A DNA stretch of 64,000 nucleotides from Dyella silvae. GTDB taxonomy: Bacteria > Pseudomonadota > Gammaproteobacteria > Xanthomonadales > Rhodanobacteraceae. Of the stretch, positions 56,839-64,000 are shown in pieces. The notes beneath the pieces were generated by a model. It was not told the origin of the DNA, ran no database searches, and worked only from the letters and a program-made list of their open reading frames with translations. The number at the start of each line of letters is the position of its first letter. Position 1 is the first letter of the stretch. The position numbers and the translations under genes are program-made. The stretch covers positions 248,001 through 312,000 of the forward strand of contig NZ_JAPJBQ010000003.1 in the NCBI RefSeq assembly GCF_026421305.1, in the 5' to 3' direction.

Positions 56839-56901
56839 GCGTTAAATCCGCTGGGGGAGGGCTATGACGCATTTATTGCAGCCGGGTAATGTTACGCCCG
56901 G

Positions 56902-56940
56902 ATGACATTTCACGCCGTCACAACGTGACGGCGATGTCAT
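56902..56940. terminator. long palindrome between bepA and phoB
   Basis: CGCCGTCAC (56913-56921) pairs with GTGACGGCG (56925-56933), loop AAC, and outside this ATGACAT (56902-56908) pairs with ATGTCAT (56934-56940) across a 4-base bulge. It may terminate bepA or be a protein-binding site before phoB. Confidence 0.5.
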
Positions 56941-56959
56941 TGCCTTGTGGCAGAAGGGC

Positions 56960-58645
56960 TTAACGCGAGATTCCCGATGCGCTGAAACAGAGTTTGCCCT
57001 GGCAATTGGCCCCGTTCTGCAGCGGCTGCTGGCTGCGTCCATCGGGATTGTCATCGGTCTGTATCTTGCGCTTGCGCAGCTCCATCACCAGCGGGGTGAG
57101 GTCGTTGATACGCGCCTGGATGCGGGACCGTGAATAAAAATCCAGATCAGGGCGCTGCAACAAACGCTTGAGCTGTTCCATCGCGTCGAAGGGTCGCCCG
57201 GAAAGGTAGGAGGCATCCGCAAACGCCTCGCCGGCGCGCACCGGGTCGCCCGCCTTGTCGGCAGCGCGGGCGTAGCTGCGATAGAGCTCGGGCTCGTCGT
57301 TGTTGTCCAGCATGGGCATCAGCATGGAAGCCGCCTGCCTGGCTTCTTCCGGGCTGCCGGCTTCGGTGAGCGCCTTGGCGTAACCCAGGGCGATGGCCCG
57401 GTTGCGCGGCGACTGCTGGTTGAGGTCGGCGTAGATGGCCAGTGCTTCTGCTCGCCGCCCGGCCTGCAGTTTGGCATCGGCCATGGCCAGGCGCAGGATG
57501 GGGCTGTCAGGGTGAGCGGTCAGCAGCGGCTGCAGTTCGTCGAGGGCCTTGGCGCCACGATTGCTGCGCATCAGCGCAAGCGCATAGCCGTAGCGATTGG
57601 ACGGCGTGTCGAAGCCGTGCTGCGTTTCCAGGTCGGAGGCGTAGTTGCTCGCGAGCTTACCGGCATCGCCTGAAAGCACGCGCACGCGTTCCCGCATCAG
57701 CAGATACGTATCCAGGCCACCGTTGTTTCCGCGGCTGGACAGCTTGGTGGGGTCTTTGACGAAGACAATGGGCGCGGTGCTCTTTTCCCATTGGTTCTTG
57801 TCGAGCGTGGAGTCGCTGGGGCGCTGCTTCTGCTTGGCAATCAGCGCACCAGCGCGCGATTTGGCGTCGCTGATGCGGTCCAGTGAAACCGGGTGATCCT
57901 GCAGCAACGAAGGCACCTCGCCCCGCTCACCGCCCGAACCCACACGCAGGGTGTCCTCCATGCGGCCGAAAAAAGAGGCCATGGCGTTGGGGTCGTACCC
58001 TGCGTTGGCGAGGGTCAGGATGCCGGCGCGGTCGGCTTCGATTTCATCCTTGCGGGTGAAGTTGATCTGGCGCTGCATCAGCAGGCCCTGGCCGCCCAAC
58101 ATGATGGCGCCGGCGGCATCGCCAGCACCTGCTCCCGCGCCCGCGGCGATGGCGCCCAGCAGCACCAGCGCCATCAGCGGCGTGTCTTTCTTGGAGGCTT
58201 CAAAAGCGCGCTGCAGGTGGTTCTGCGTGATGTGGCCAATTTCGTGGGCGATCACGCCTGCCAACTCGCTTTCGCTGTTGGTGATGGTGATGAGCCCGGA
58301 GTTCACCGCGATATAGCCGCCTGGTGCGGCAAACGCGTTGATGATGTTGTCCTTGGCGATGAAGAACGAGAAATGTTCTTTGGGCTTTTCGCTGCCCGCC
58401 ACTAAACGGTAGCCCAGGTCGTTGATGTAGTCGTCGAGCATGGGATCGTCCAGCACCATGTCGAGCGCACGCATCTGGCGCAGCATGGACGCGCCGTACT
58501 CCTGCGCCTCCTGCGGGGAGATCAGGGCGTTCGCTGAGCTGCCCAGGTCGGGCAGGCGCACGTCGCGATCCTGCGCTGACGCACCCATGGTGAGACCGGC
58601 GCAGAGCAGGGTCGTGATCACTCGGGAAAGTGCCAGCCGGCTCAT
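56960..58645 (-). CDS. bepA: beta-barrel assembly-enhancing protease BepA
   Basis: The 561-residue periplasmic M48C metalloprotease/chaperone has a signal peptide (1-24), zinc motif HEIGH in GVIAHEIGHITQNH, third ligand in DEIEADRAG, a Gly/Ala-rich segment, and a C-terminal TPR domain (from about residue 310) used to contact the BAM complex. The C-terminal ~25 residues are a nonconserved tail. AGGAAG precedes ATG 58645. Confidence 0.94.
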   Translation of the reverse strand: MSRLALSRVITTLLCAGLTMGASAQDRDVRLPDLGSSANALISPQEAQEYGASMLRQMRALDMVLDDPMLDDYINDLGYRLVAGSEKPKEHFSFFIAKDNIINAFAAPGGYIAVNSGLITITNSESELAGVIAHEIGHITQNHLQRAFEASKKDTPLMALVLLGAIAAGAGAGAGDAAGAIMLGGQGLLMQRQINFTRKDEIEADRAGILTLANAGYDPNAMASFFGRMEDTLRVGSGGERGEVPSLLQDHPVSLDRISDAKSRAGALIAKQKQRPSDSTLDKNQWEKSTAPIVFVKDPTKLSSRGNNGGLDTYLLMRERVRVLSGDAGKLASNYASDLETQHGFDTPSNRYGYALALMRSNRGAKALDELQPLLTAHPDSPILRLAMADAKLQAGRRAEALAIYADLNQQSPRNRAIALGYAKALTEAGSPEEARQAASMLMPMLDNNDEPELYRSYARAADKAGDPVRAGEAFADASYLSGRPFDAMEQLKRLLQRPDLDFYSRSRIQARINDLTPLVMELRKRKIQTDDNPDGRSQQPLQNGANCQGKLCFSASGISR

Positions 58646-58904
58646 GGGCTTCCTGCCCTTAATTAGGTGCTTCAACATGCGTTTTGCGGTCCGTTAACTG
58701 CCTGTTCGCCGGAAGTCCGGCGGGCGGGAGTGGGTGTGATCCTGAAGCCATGGGAATGGGGCGTGGTGCCATGCGCATATGTGGGCGACAATATCATTAG
58801 TGACCGCCACTTATGGTGTCGGTTCAGTGTTCCCCCGCTTGTTTCCTGTGGGCTCGCCCCAAACTACCGGGCAGCCGCATTTATTTTCGGTTCCGGAGTC
58901 TGTT

Positions 58905-59168
58905 GTGCCCAAGATCGAGGTCTATTCCACCGCAGTGTGCCCTTATTGCGTGTCCGCCAAAAACCTGCTCAAGTCCAAGGGGCTGGAATGGAGCGAGGTG
59001 CGTGTCGATCTCGATCCCGCCCAGCGCGAACTGATGCTGGCGCGCAGTGGCGGACGGCGCACCGTGCCGCAGATTTTCATCAACGATCATCACGTCGGTG
59101 GTTTCGATGATCTCGTTGCTGCCGACCGTAGCGGCCAGCTGGCTCAATGGCTGGAGGCTAACGCGTGA
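58905..59168 (+). CDS. grxC: glutaredoxin 3
   Basis: The 87-residue glutaredoxin has active site CPYC (12-15), GRRTVPQIFINDHHVGGFDDL with the cis-Pro and GG glutathione-binding residues. GTG 58905 is chosen because CCGGAG lies upstream and the family starts at this point. It overlaps the next gene by four bases (GTGA). Confidence 0.95.
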   Translation: MPKIEVYSTAVCPYCVSAKNLLKSKGLEWSEVRVDLDPAQRELMLARSGGRRTVPQIFINDHHVGGFDDLVAADRSGQLAQWLEANA

Positions 59169-59575
59169 GCAAGCCCGTGGACGATCAGGCAGGTAAGGAC
59201 CGCGTGGCGGAGTTCACCGCTTTCCGTCAGCGCATGAACGAACGCATCCTGTCGGAAGACAACCAGGTCGTGCGGCGCTTCTTTGCGCTGGATACCCAGA
59301 CCTACAAGCCCGGCGCGCTGGATGTGAAGACCAAGGAGCTGCTGGGCCTGGTCGCCTCCATGGTGCTGCGCTGCGACGACTGCATCAGCTATCACGTTGC
59401 CCAATGCAAGGAAGCTGGCGTCACGCGCGAAGAATTTTTCGAAACCTTCAGTGTGGGGCTGGTGGTGGGCGGTTCCATCGTGATCCCGCATCTGCGCCGG
59501 GCGGTGGATTTCCTCGATCAGCTGGAATCGGGTGACGCGGGCGAGTCCGCCCAGGATTGCGCCAGTCACGGTTAA
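59165..59575 (+). CDS. carboxymuconolactone decarboxylase (CMD/AhpD-like) family protein
   Basis: The 136-residue protein has the AhpD-like redox motif CDDC in VLRCDDCISYHVAQCKEAGV, so it is likely a peroxidase or thiol-disulfide protein rather than a true decarboxylase. GTG 59165 overlaps the grxC stop, and the pairing with a glutaredoxin supports a redox role, with GrxC as a possible reductant (inference). Confidence 0.87.
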   Translation: MSKPVDDQAGKDRVAEFTAFRQRMNERILSEDNQVVRRFFALDTQTYKPGALDVKTKELLGLVASMVLRCDDCISYHVAQCKEAGVTREEFFETFSVGLVVGGSIVIPHLRRAVDFLDQLESGDAGESAQDCASHG

Positions 59576-59775
59576 TTTCGGGAGGGATGGCGCTCACTCC
59601 TTGGCGCCACCTTGACGCATGCGAGTTTATTCAATGCTGCATGCGAGGATTTGCAACGGCGGCCAGGTCTTCCGCTCTGGCCGCGTGGCATCGCATCGGG
59701 GATAATTGACGGGATTTATAACCCTGCCACCCCCCGCCGCAGGGTTGCTCGATTTTTATCTCAAGGAGTGTCCCC

Positions 59776-60792
59776 ATGAGCAAGACCATTGCCGTGATTC
59801 CGGGCGACGGTATCGGCCCCGAGATCATGAATGCCACGCTGCGCGTGCTCGACGCCCTGGACTGCGGCCTGTCCTACGAGTTCGTCGATGCCGGCATGGT
59901 TGCGCTGGAAAAGAGCGGCGACCTGCTGCCGCAGCCGACGCTCGACGCCATTGCCAAGCACAAGGTGGCGCTGAAGGGCCCGCTGACCACGCCGGTGGGT
60001 GGTGGCTTCACCTCCATCAACGTCACGCTGCGCCGTCACTTTGACCTGTACGCCAACGTGCGTCCGGCCATCAGCTTCCCGGGCACCAAGGCGCGCTTCG
60101 ATAACATCGACATCATCACGGTGCGCGAGAACACCGAAGGCGCGTACCTGTCCGAAGGCCAGTCGATTTCGGAAGATGGCGAAACCGCCATCTCGATGGT
60201 GCGCAACACCCGCAAGGGCTCCAGCCGCATCGTGCGCTATGCCTTCGAGCTGGCCGTGAAGAAGGGCCGCAAGAAGGTGACGGCCGTGCACAAGGCCAAC
60301 ATCATCAAGACCGCGTCGGGCCTGTTCCTCAACGTGGCGCGCGAAATCGCCAAGGAATACCCGCAGATCGAGTTCAACGAAATGATCGTTGACAACGCCT
60401 GCATGCAGCTGGTGATGAAGCCGGAGCAGTTTGACGTCATCGTCACCACCAACCTGTTCGGCGACATCCTGTCTGACCTGTGCGCCGGTCTGGTGGGCGG
60501 TCTGGGTCTGGCCCCGGGCGACAACATCGGTACCGAGGCGGCCATCTTCGAAGCCGTGCACGGTTCGGCGCCGGACATTGCCGGCAAGGGCATCGCCAAT
60601 CCGTGCGCGCTGCTGCTTGCCGCCGCCGACATGCTCGATCACCTCGGCATGGTGGAGAAGGGCGACAAGGTGCGTCAGGCCATCCGTGATGTGATGACCA
60701 ATGACCGCGACAGCGTCACGCCAGACATCGGCGGCAAGGGCACCACCTCCAGCTTCGGTGACGCCATCGTCAAGCGCGTTCGCGCGGCTTAA
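59776..60792 (+). CDS. icd: isocitrate dehydrogenase, NAD-type
   Basis: The 338-residue beta-decarboxylating dehydrogenase has IPGDGIGPEI, RENTEGAYLSEGQ, the catalytic Lys in KKVTAVHKANIIK, DNACMQLVMKP and EAVHGSAPDIAGKGIANP. Length and motifs fit the NAD-dependent/homoisocitrate-like ICDH of this order rather than the 416-residue E. coli type. AAGGAGTGTCCCC precedes ATG 59776, and a strong terminator follows. Confidence 0.93.
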   Translation: MSKTIAVIPGDGIGPEIMNATLRVLDALDCGLSYEFVDAGMVALEKSGDLLPQPTLDAIAKHKVALKGPLTTPVGGGFTSINVTLRRHFDLYANVRPAISFPGTKARFDNIDIITVRENTEGAYLSEGQSISEDGETAISMVRNTRKGSSRIVRYAFELAVKKGRKKVTAVHKANIIKTASGLFLNVAREIAKEYPQIEFNEMIVDNACMQLVMKPEQFDVIVTTNLFGDILSDLCAGLVGGLGLAPGDNIGTEAAIFEAVHGSAPDIAGKGIANPCALLLAAADMLDHLGMVEKGDKVRQAIRDVMTNDRDSVTPDIGGKGTTSSFGDAIVKRVRAA

Positions 60793-60807
60793 GCCCTGGC
60801 GCTTCCG

Positions 60808-60840
60808 AAAAAAGCCCCTCCATGCGAGGGGCTTTTTTTT
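60808..60840 (+). terminator. intrinsic terminator of icd
   Basis: AGCCCCTC (60813-60820) pairs with GAGGGGCT (60826-60833), with A run before and eight T after. Confidence 0.93.
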
Positions 60841-60958
60841 GCGCCTTTTTTTCTCGCGTTAATGACTGGCAAGCGCAGATTGTTGCGTTCGCTTTCGCCT
60901 AGATCGTGCTGCGGGAGTCGCCGTAAAATCGAGACCCGTGTTGTGGATTCGTCGCGAC

Positions 60959-62059
60959 ATGTCTGCCTTGCCAGCCCCGTGGCCCTTGGCGTTGCACTGG
61001 ATGACGCTGCATATCGTCCATCCTGCCTTGCTGGCATCGCATCTCGCCTGGCTCGATAGTCAGGCGCCAGACATTGCCCGGTATTTCCTGCTCACGACGG
61101 TGCAGGTAGCGGTCGTTGCTTTCGTATTGCGGCCGATGGAAAACGTGTGGCCCGTAGAGCGTTGGGATCAGCGGCGCACCACCGCCATCGACTGCCGCTA
61201 TACGCTGATCAAGCTGTTTCTCGTGCTGCCGCTATTTACCTATCTGGTGCTCTATCCGTTGAATCAATGGATGGGTGGCGACAGCAACGGTGACGGCGCG
61301 GGCCTGATCAGCATTCAGCAGGGCATACCCTGGCTGGCGCATCACCCGGTAGTGCTGTTTCTGGTCTATTACGCCATCTACGACTTCGTCTATTACGTGG
61401 TGCACCGGTTGCAGCATCGCATTCCATGGTGGTGGGCATTGCACAGCCTGCATCACAGCCAGCGACAGCTCAATTGCTGGTCGAATGATCGCGATCACTA
61501 CCTGGATGACATGCTGGAGGCGTTGATCGTTGCCGGCGTTGGCGTCGTCATCGGTGTGGCACCCACGGAGTACGCGCTGCTGATTCTGTTTGGCGAGCTG
61601 CTGCAAAACCTTGGGCACGCCAATATCCGCGTGCGCTTTGGGCCCGTGTTGAACAAGCTGCTGGTGGAGCCGAACTATCATCGGCTCCACCACATGCGGT
61701 TGGATCCCGACCGGCCGACCTTGCACCAATGCAACTACGCGTTCATTTTTCCCATCTGGGATATTTTGTTTGGCACCGCGCTTTACGGCGAGGCCGCACG
61801 TCCGACAGGCGTCGCCGATCCGACGGTGAATGCCGACAACCGCTATGGCATCGTGGACCAGCAGCTGACCGTGATGCGTCGTTGGTGGGGAGCGATCCGT
61901 TGCCGTGCGGGCTGGACGCCGGGCGACGTGGCTTTTGATGAAAACTATCGACCGGTGTCCACTCGCGGCATTGATCTGCACGTGTTCGAAAGAGAAGGGC
62001 AGCCACTGCGGGCTGCCCGGATGCCGCCACAGCCAGTGGATGGCAAAGCCGTCCACTGA
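60959..62059 (+). CDS. sterol desaturase/fatty acid hydroxylase family protein
   Basis: The integral-membrane di-iron protein of about 366 residues has His clusters HRLQH, HSLHH and HRLHH within residues ~148-255, and about five membrane segments. It probably hydroxylates or desaturates a lipid; substrate unknown. ATG 60959 is used; GTG 60938 is an alternative. Confidence 0.87.
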   Translation: MSALPAPWPLALHWMTLHIVHPALLASHLAWLDSQAPDIARYFLLTTVQVAVVAFVLRPMENVWPVERWDQRRTTAIDCRYTLIKLFLVLPLFTYLVLYPLNQWMGGDSNGDGAGLISIQQGIPWLAHHPVVLFLVYYAIYDFVYYVVHRLQHRIPWWWALHSLHHSQRQLNCWSNDRDHYLDDMLEALIVAGVGVVIGVAPTEYALLILFGELLQNLGHANIRVRFGPVLNKLLVEPNYHRLHHMRLDPDRPTLHQCNYAFIFPIWDILFGTALYGEAARPTGVADPTVNADNRYGIVDQQLTVMRRWWGAIRCRAGWTPGDVAFDENYRPVSTRGIDLHVFEREGQPLRAARMPPQPVDGKAVH

Positions 62060-62068
62060 CGCCTGACG

Positions 62069-62533
62069 TCAGGCCGCTTCCTTCGATGCCGGCTGGTAGT
62101 GGCCGGGCACCGACTGGAACGGAATGGCGATGCGATTCCAGCCGTTGATCATGATGACTACCAGGTTGAGCTGGATGAGCTCCTCTTCGCTGAAGGAAGC
62201 ACGGGCGCGCTCATACACGTCGTCGGGCACTCCGTGGTCGCCCAACCGCGTTACCGCTTCGGCCCAGGCCAGCGCGGCGCATTCGCGCTCGGTGTAGAAC
62301 GGCGCTTCGCGCCACGCCTGCACGAGATACAGGCGCTGCTCGGTTTCGCCGGCGGCGCGTGCATCCTTGCTGTGCATATCGAGGCAATAGGCACAGCCAT
62401 TCATTTGCGAAACACGGAACAGCACCAGCTCGATCAACGGACGTTCCAGGCTGCTGTCGTTCACAGCGGCGCTGAAATCGAACAGTGGCTTCATGGCCTG
62501 GGAATACTTGAGAACGGAGAGACGCTTGGACAT
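62069..62533 (-). CDS. CMD/AhpD-like protein, partner gene of the ECF41 sigma factor
   Basis: The 154-residue carboxymuconolactone decarboxylase-family protein has the CAYC motif in QMNGCAYCLDMHSKDARAAG, typical of AhpD-like peroxidases. ATG 62533 has AAGGAG upstream. It lies downstream of an ECF41 sigma gene and has its own ECF41-type promoter at 62578-62604, so it is the expected sigma target. Confidence 0.92.
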   Translation of the reverse strand: MSKRLSVLKYSQAMKPLFDFSAAVNDSSLERPLIELVLFRVSQMNGCAYCLDMHSKDARAAGETEQRLYLVQAWREAPFYTERECAALAWAEAVTRLGDHGVPDDVYERARASFSEEELIQLNLVVIMINGWNRIAIPFQSVPGHYQPASKEAA

Positions 62534-62567
62534 GAGAGGACTCCTTGAGTGCGGCCACCATGGCCGC

Positions 62568-63467
62568 TCATGACAAGGACGCGTCATCCGGTCCATTCGT
62601 GACAGACTTCAGGCGAACCAGTTTTCCGGGGTTCCGAAGGGCGTGAATGGCGCTGATGCGCTCGCCATCGGTCTCGATCCAGAGCACGGTGCTCAGTTCG
62701 GCATTCACCCAGGTCAGCAGCGCCGGGGCGCCATTGACCCAGCGCAGCCGGTGAACCGCGCCAGCCTGCTGGTTGTGCAGGGCGATCTGGAGGTACAGAC
62801 GCGCGATGCGCTCCGCACCAAACAGAGGATGCAAGGTGGCGCTCACCAGCCCACCGCCGTCGGCGTCGTGGACGATGTCTTCCGCGAACAACGCCTGCAG
62901 GTTGTCCAGATCGGGGTGATGAAGGGCTTCGAGGAGCTTCTGCAGCAGGCGCTGTTGCGTTTCGGGTGCGTGCGTGAAACGCGGGCGGCCTTCGCGCAGG
63001 CGCTGGCGCGCGCGATGGGTGCGCTGGCGGCTCGCGTCCTCGCTGATCTGCAGCATCGCCGCCGCCTCGGCATGGCTGTAGTCGAACACCTGGTTCAGCA
63101 GGAACGACGCCCGCTCTTCGGGGCTCAGGCGCTCCAGCAGGGCGAGAAAGGAGAGGCTGAGGCTTTCGCTGCGCTCGAGCACCAGCTCGGGTTGTTCCTC
63201 TTCGGCAACCAGCGGCTCTGGCAGCCAGGGGCCGGTGTAGTGCTCGCGTTCGGTCTTGGCGCGGCGCAGCCTGTCCAGCGCCAGGCGCGTGGTGACCGTG
63301 ACGAGCCACGCTTCGGCATCATCGAGCGCGGACTGATCCTGCTGATGCCAGCGTAGCCAGGCATCGTGCAGCACGTCCTCGGCATCGGCCGGGGTGCCGA
63401 GCATGCGATAGGCCAGGCCGTAGAGGCGCGACCGGTGTTTCTGGAAGAGGTCGGTGGCGGGGTCCAT
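62568..63467 (-). CDS. ECF41-group sigma factor with SnoaL-like C-terminal domain
   Basis: The 299-residue protein has sigma region 2 (DAEDVLHDAWLRW, about 28-40), region 4 (SPEERASFLLNQVFDYSHAEAAAML) and a ~120-residue SnoaL-like extension. All three ECF41 signatures are visible: WLPEP (81-85) in the linker, DADGGG (201-206) and NPGKL (279-283). In ECF41 proteins the extension regulates sigma activity in place of an anti-sigma factor. It is upstream of a CMD gene, the usual target type. Confidence 0.93.
   Translation of the reverse strand: MDPATDLFQKHRSRLYGLAYRMLGTPADAEDVLHDAWLRWHQQDQSALDDAEAWLVTVTTRLALDRLRRAKTEREHYTGPWLPEPLVAEEEQPELVLERSESLSLSFLALLERLSPEERASFLLNQVFDYSHAEAAAMLQISEDASRQRTHRARQRLREGRPRFTHAPETQQRLLQKLLEALHHPDLDNLQALFAEDIVHDADGGGLVSATLHPLFGAERIARLYLQIALHNQQAGAVHRLRWVNGAPALLTWVNAELSTVLWIETDGERISAIHALRNPGKLVRLKSVTNGPDDASLS
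62578..62604 (-). promoter_or_regulatory. ECF41-type promoter of the CMD gene
   Basis: On the minus strand, TGTCACG (62604-62598), exactly 16 bases, then CGTC (62581-62578). This matches the ECF41 consensus as I recall it (TGTCACA-N16-CGTC). It lies inside the 3' end of the sigma gene, 44 bases from the CMD start codon. Confidence 0.8.
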
Positions 63468-63496
63468 GACGTTCTCCTAGGGGAAGACACTTCAGG

Positions 63497-63523
63497 GACG
63501 CGCGAGCGTCACTGTTCGTGACA
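63497..63523 (-). promoter_or_regulatory. ECF41-type promoter of the sigma gene
   Basis: On the minus strand, TGTCACG (63523-63517), exactly 16 bases, then CGTC (63500-63497), 29 bases before the sigma start codon. It shares CTGTCACGA and CGTCC with the CMD promoter, indicating autoregulation. Confidence 0.75.
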
Positions 63524-63525
63524 GC

Positions 63526-64000
63526 TCAGCGGAAGAATGGCCAGGGCGCCAGAAAAATGATCCAGAGCAGGACCAGCATGCCCATGTACTTGGTGGCGCG
63601 GAACAGCTTTGGGTGCTTCTTCTTGAAGACGCGGTTGCGTTCGCGGCCGCGCTGGTTGAGCGCAAATACGCGATTGACGAAGCCCGTCTTCTCTTCCGGC
63701 GATTCCGTGTTGGGCGAGGCGGTGATCTTGCCCATGAAGGCGCCGACGCGATGGTTGATCGCATTCATGAAACGGGTGCGCAGCGGGCGCTCCACGTCGG
63801 CAAACAGGATCACGCGGGTCTGGTCGGTGCGGTTCTCGGCCCAGTGCACGTAGGTTTCGTCGAACACGACATCCTTGCCGTCGCCCCAGCTATGGATCTC
63901 GCCATCGACAAAGATGCGGCAGTCTTCCGAGTTGGGGGTGATCAGGCCGAGGTGGTAGCGCAGGGAGCCGGCAAAAGGGTCGCGGTGCGGGTTGAGCTTG
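63526..64000 (-). CDS. lpxO: LpxO-like aspartyl/asparaginyl beta-hydroxylase (3' part)
   Basis: The gene enters from the right edge, and the last ~157 codons are visible. They include the Fe(II)/2-oxoglutarate site (LNPHRDPFAGSLRYHLGLI, then the second His in FDETYVHWAENRT and VILFADVERP) and a C-terminal membrane helix (LVLLWIIFLAPWPFF). This is the LpxO/aspartyl hydroxylase family, which adds a 2-OH to lipid A acyl chains. The exact substrate is inferred. Confidence 0.85.
   Translation of the reverse strand, partial: KLNPHRDPFAGSLRYHLGLITPNSEDCRIFVDGEIHSWGDGKDVVFDETYVHWAENRTDQTRVILFADVERPLRTRFMNAINHRVGAFMGKITASPNTESPEEKTGFVNRVFALNQRGRERNRVFKKKHPKLFRATKYMGMLVLLWIIFLAPWPFFR

Noticed and set aside
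56841..56959. Pho box upstream of phoB
   Set aside because: TGTGAC and TGTCAT are present but 15 bases apart, not the 11-base periodicity of a Pho box.

Overview
The window is chromosomal DNA from a high-GC gammaproteobacterium. The best fit is the Xanthomonadales/Lysobacterales, family Rhodanobacteraceae (Dyella, Rhodanobacter, Luteibacter or Frateuria-like). This rests on the order recA-recX-alaS-csrA-tRNA-Ser, an OMPLA phospholipase, PhaB, small csp genes with long leaders, and dispersed TGTAGGAGCGCAC and GTCATTCCGGCGCAGG repeats. The genus call is inference. No phage, plasmid, CRISPR array or intact insertion sequence is visible.

Layout. 1-4.8 kb: a NERD-domain protein cut by the left edge; a DAHP synthase preceded by an aromatic leader peptide and attenuator; an intradiol dioxygenase; a small acetyltransferase; a DUF1345 membrane protein; yajQ. 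4.8-12 kb: a possible MITE, then a run of enzymes and envelope proteins (HI0933 flavoprotein, beta-hydroxyacid dehydrogenase, YaiI, PhzF, rhomboid protease, Tyr/Gly-rich lipoprotein, predicted aminopeptidase, cytochrome c fusion). 12-24 kb: a candidate C-rich-loop sRNA, pncB, the metNIQ methionine importer, glutathione peroxidase, dacB, slyD, a FAD monooxygenase, pldA, a YcaQ-type DNA glycosylase. 24-36 kb: two csp genes, hydrolase, OYE, pirin, Mpo1-like protein, cytochrome c', tcdA, phaB, gluQ, htpX, htpG, an AEC transporter, hslR. 36-48 kb: a response regulator, katA, mutS, pncC, recA-recX-alaS-csrA and tRNA-Ser(GCU) followed by a tandem repeat. 48-59 kb: a PGYW-repeat protein and a minus-strand series bepA, phoB-phoR, ppk, ppx, cyclophilin-lpxH. 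59-64 kb: glutaredoxin and a CMD protein, icd, a sterol-desaturase-family protein, an ECF41 sigma factor with its CMD target gene, and the 3' part of an LpxO-like hydroxylase.

Functional groupings. Phosphate sensing (PhoBR) sits beside polyphosphate synthesis and breakdown (Ppk, Ppx). DNA repair and SOS functions cluster as mutS-pncC-recA-recX. Proteostasis and stress functions are frequent (htpX, htpG, hslR, bepA, slyD, csp, katA, gpx, grx).

The most notable regulatory signals are three. First, a complete four-segment transcription attenuator upstream of the DAHP synthase. Second, two matching ECF41-type promoters, one in front of the sigma gene and one in front of its partner gene. Third, a structured RNA upstream of pncB with C-rich loops resembling anti-Shine-Dalgarno sRNAs.
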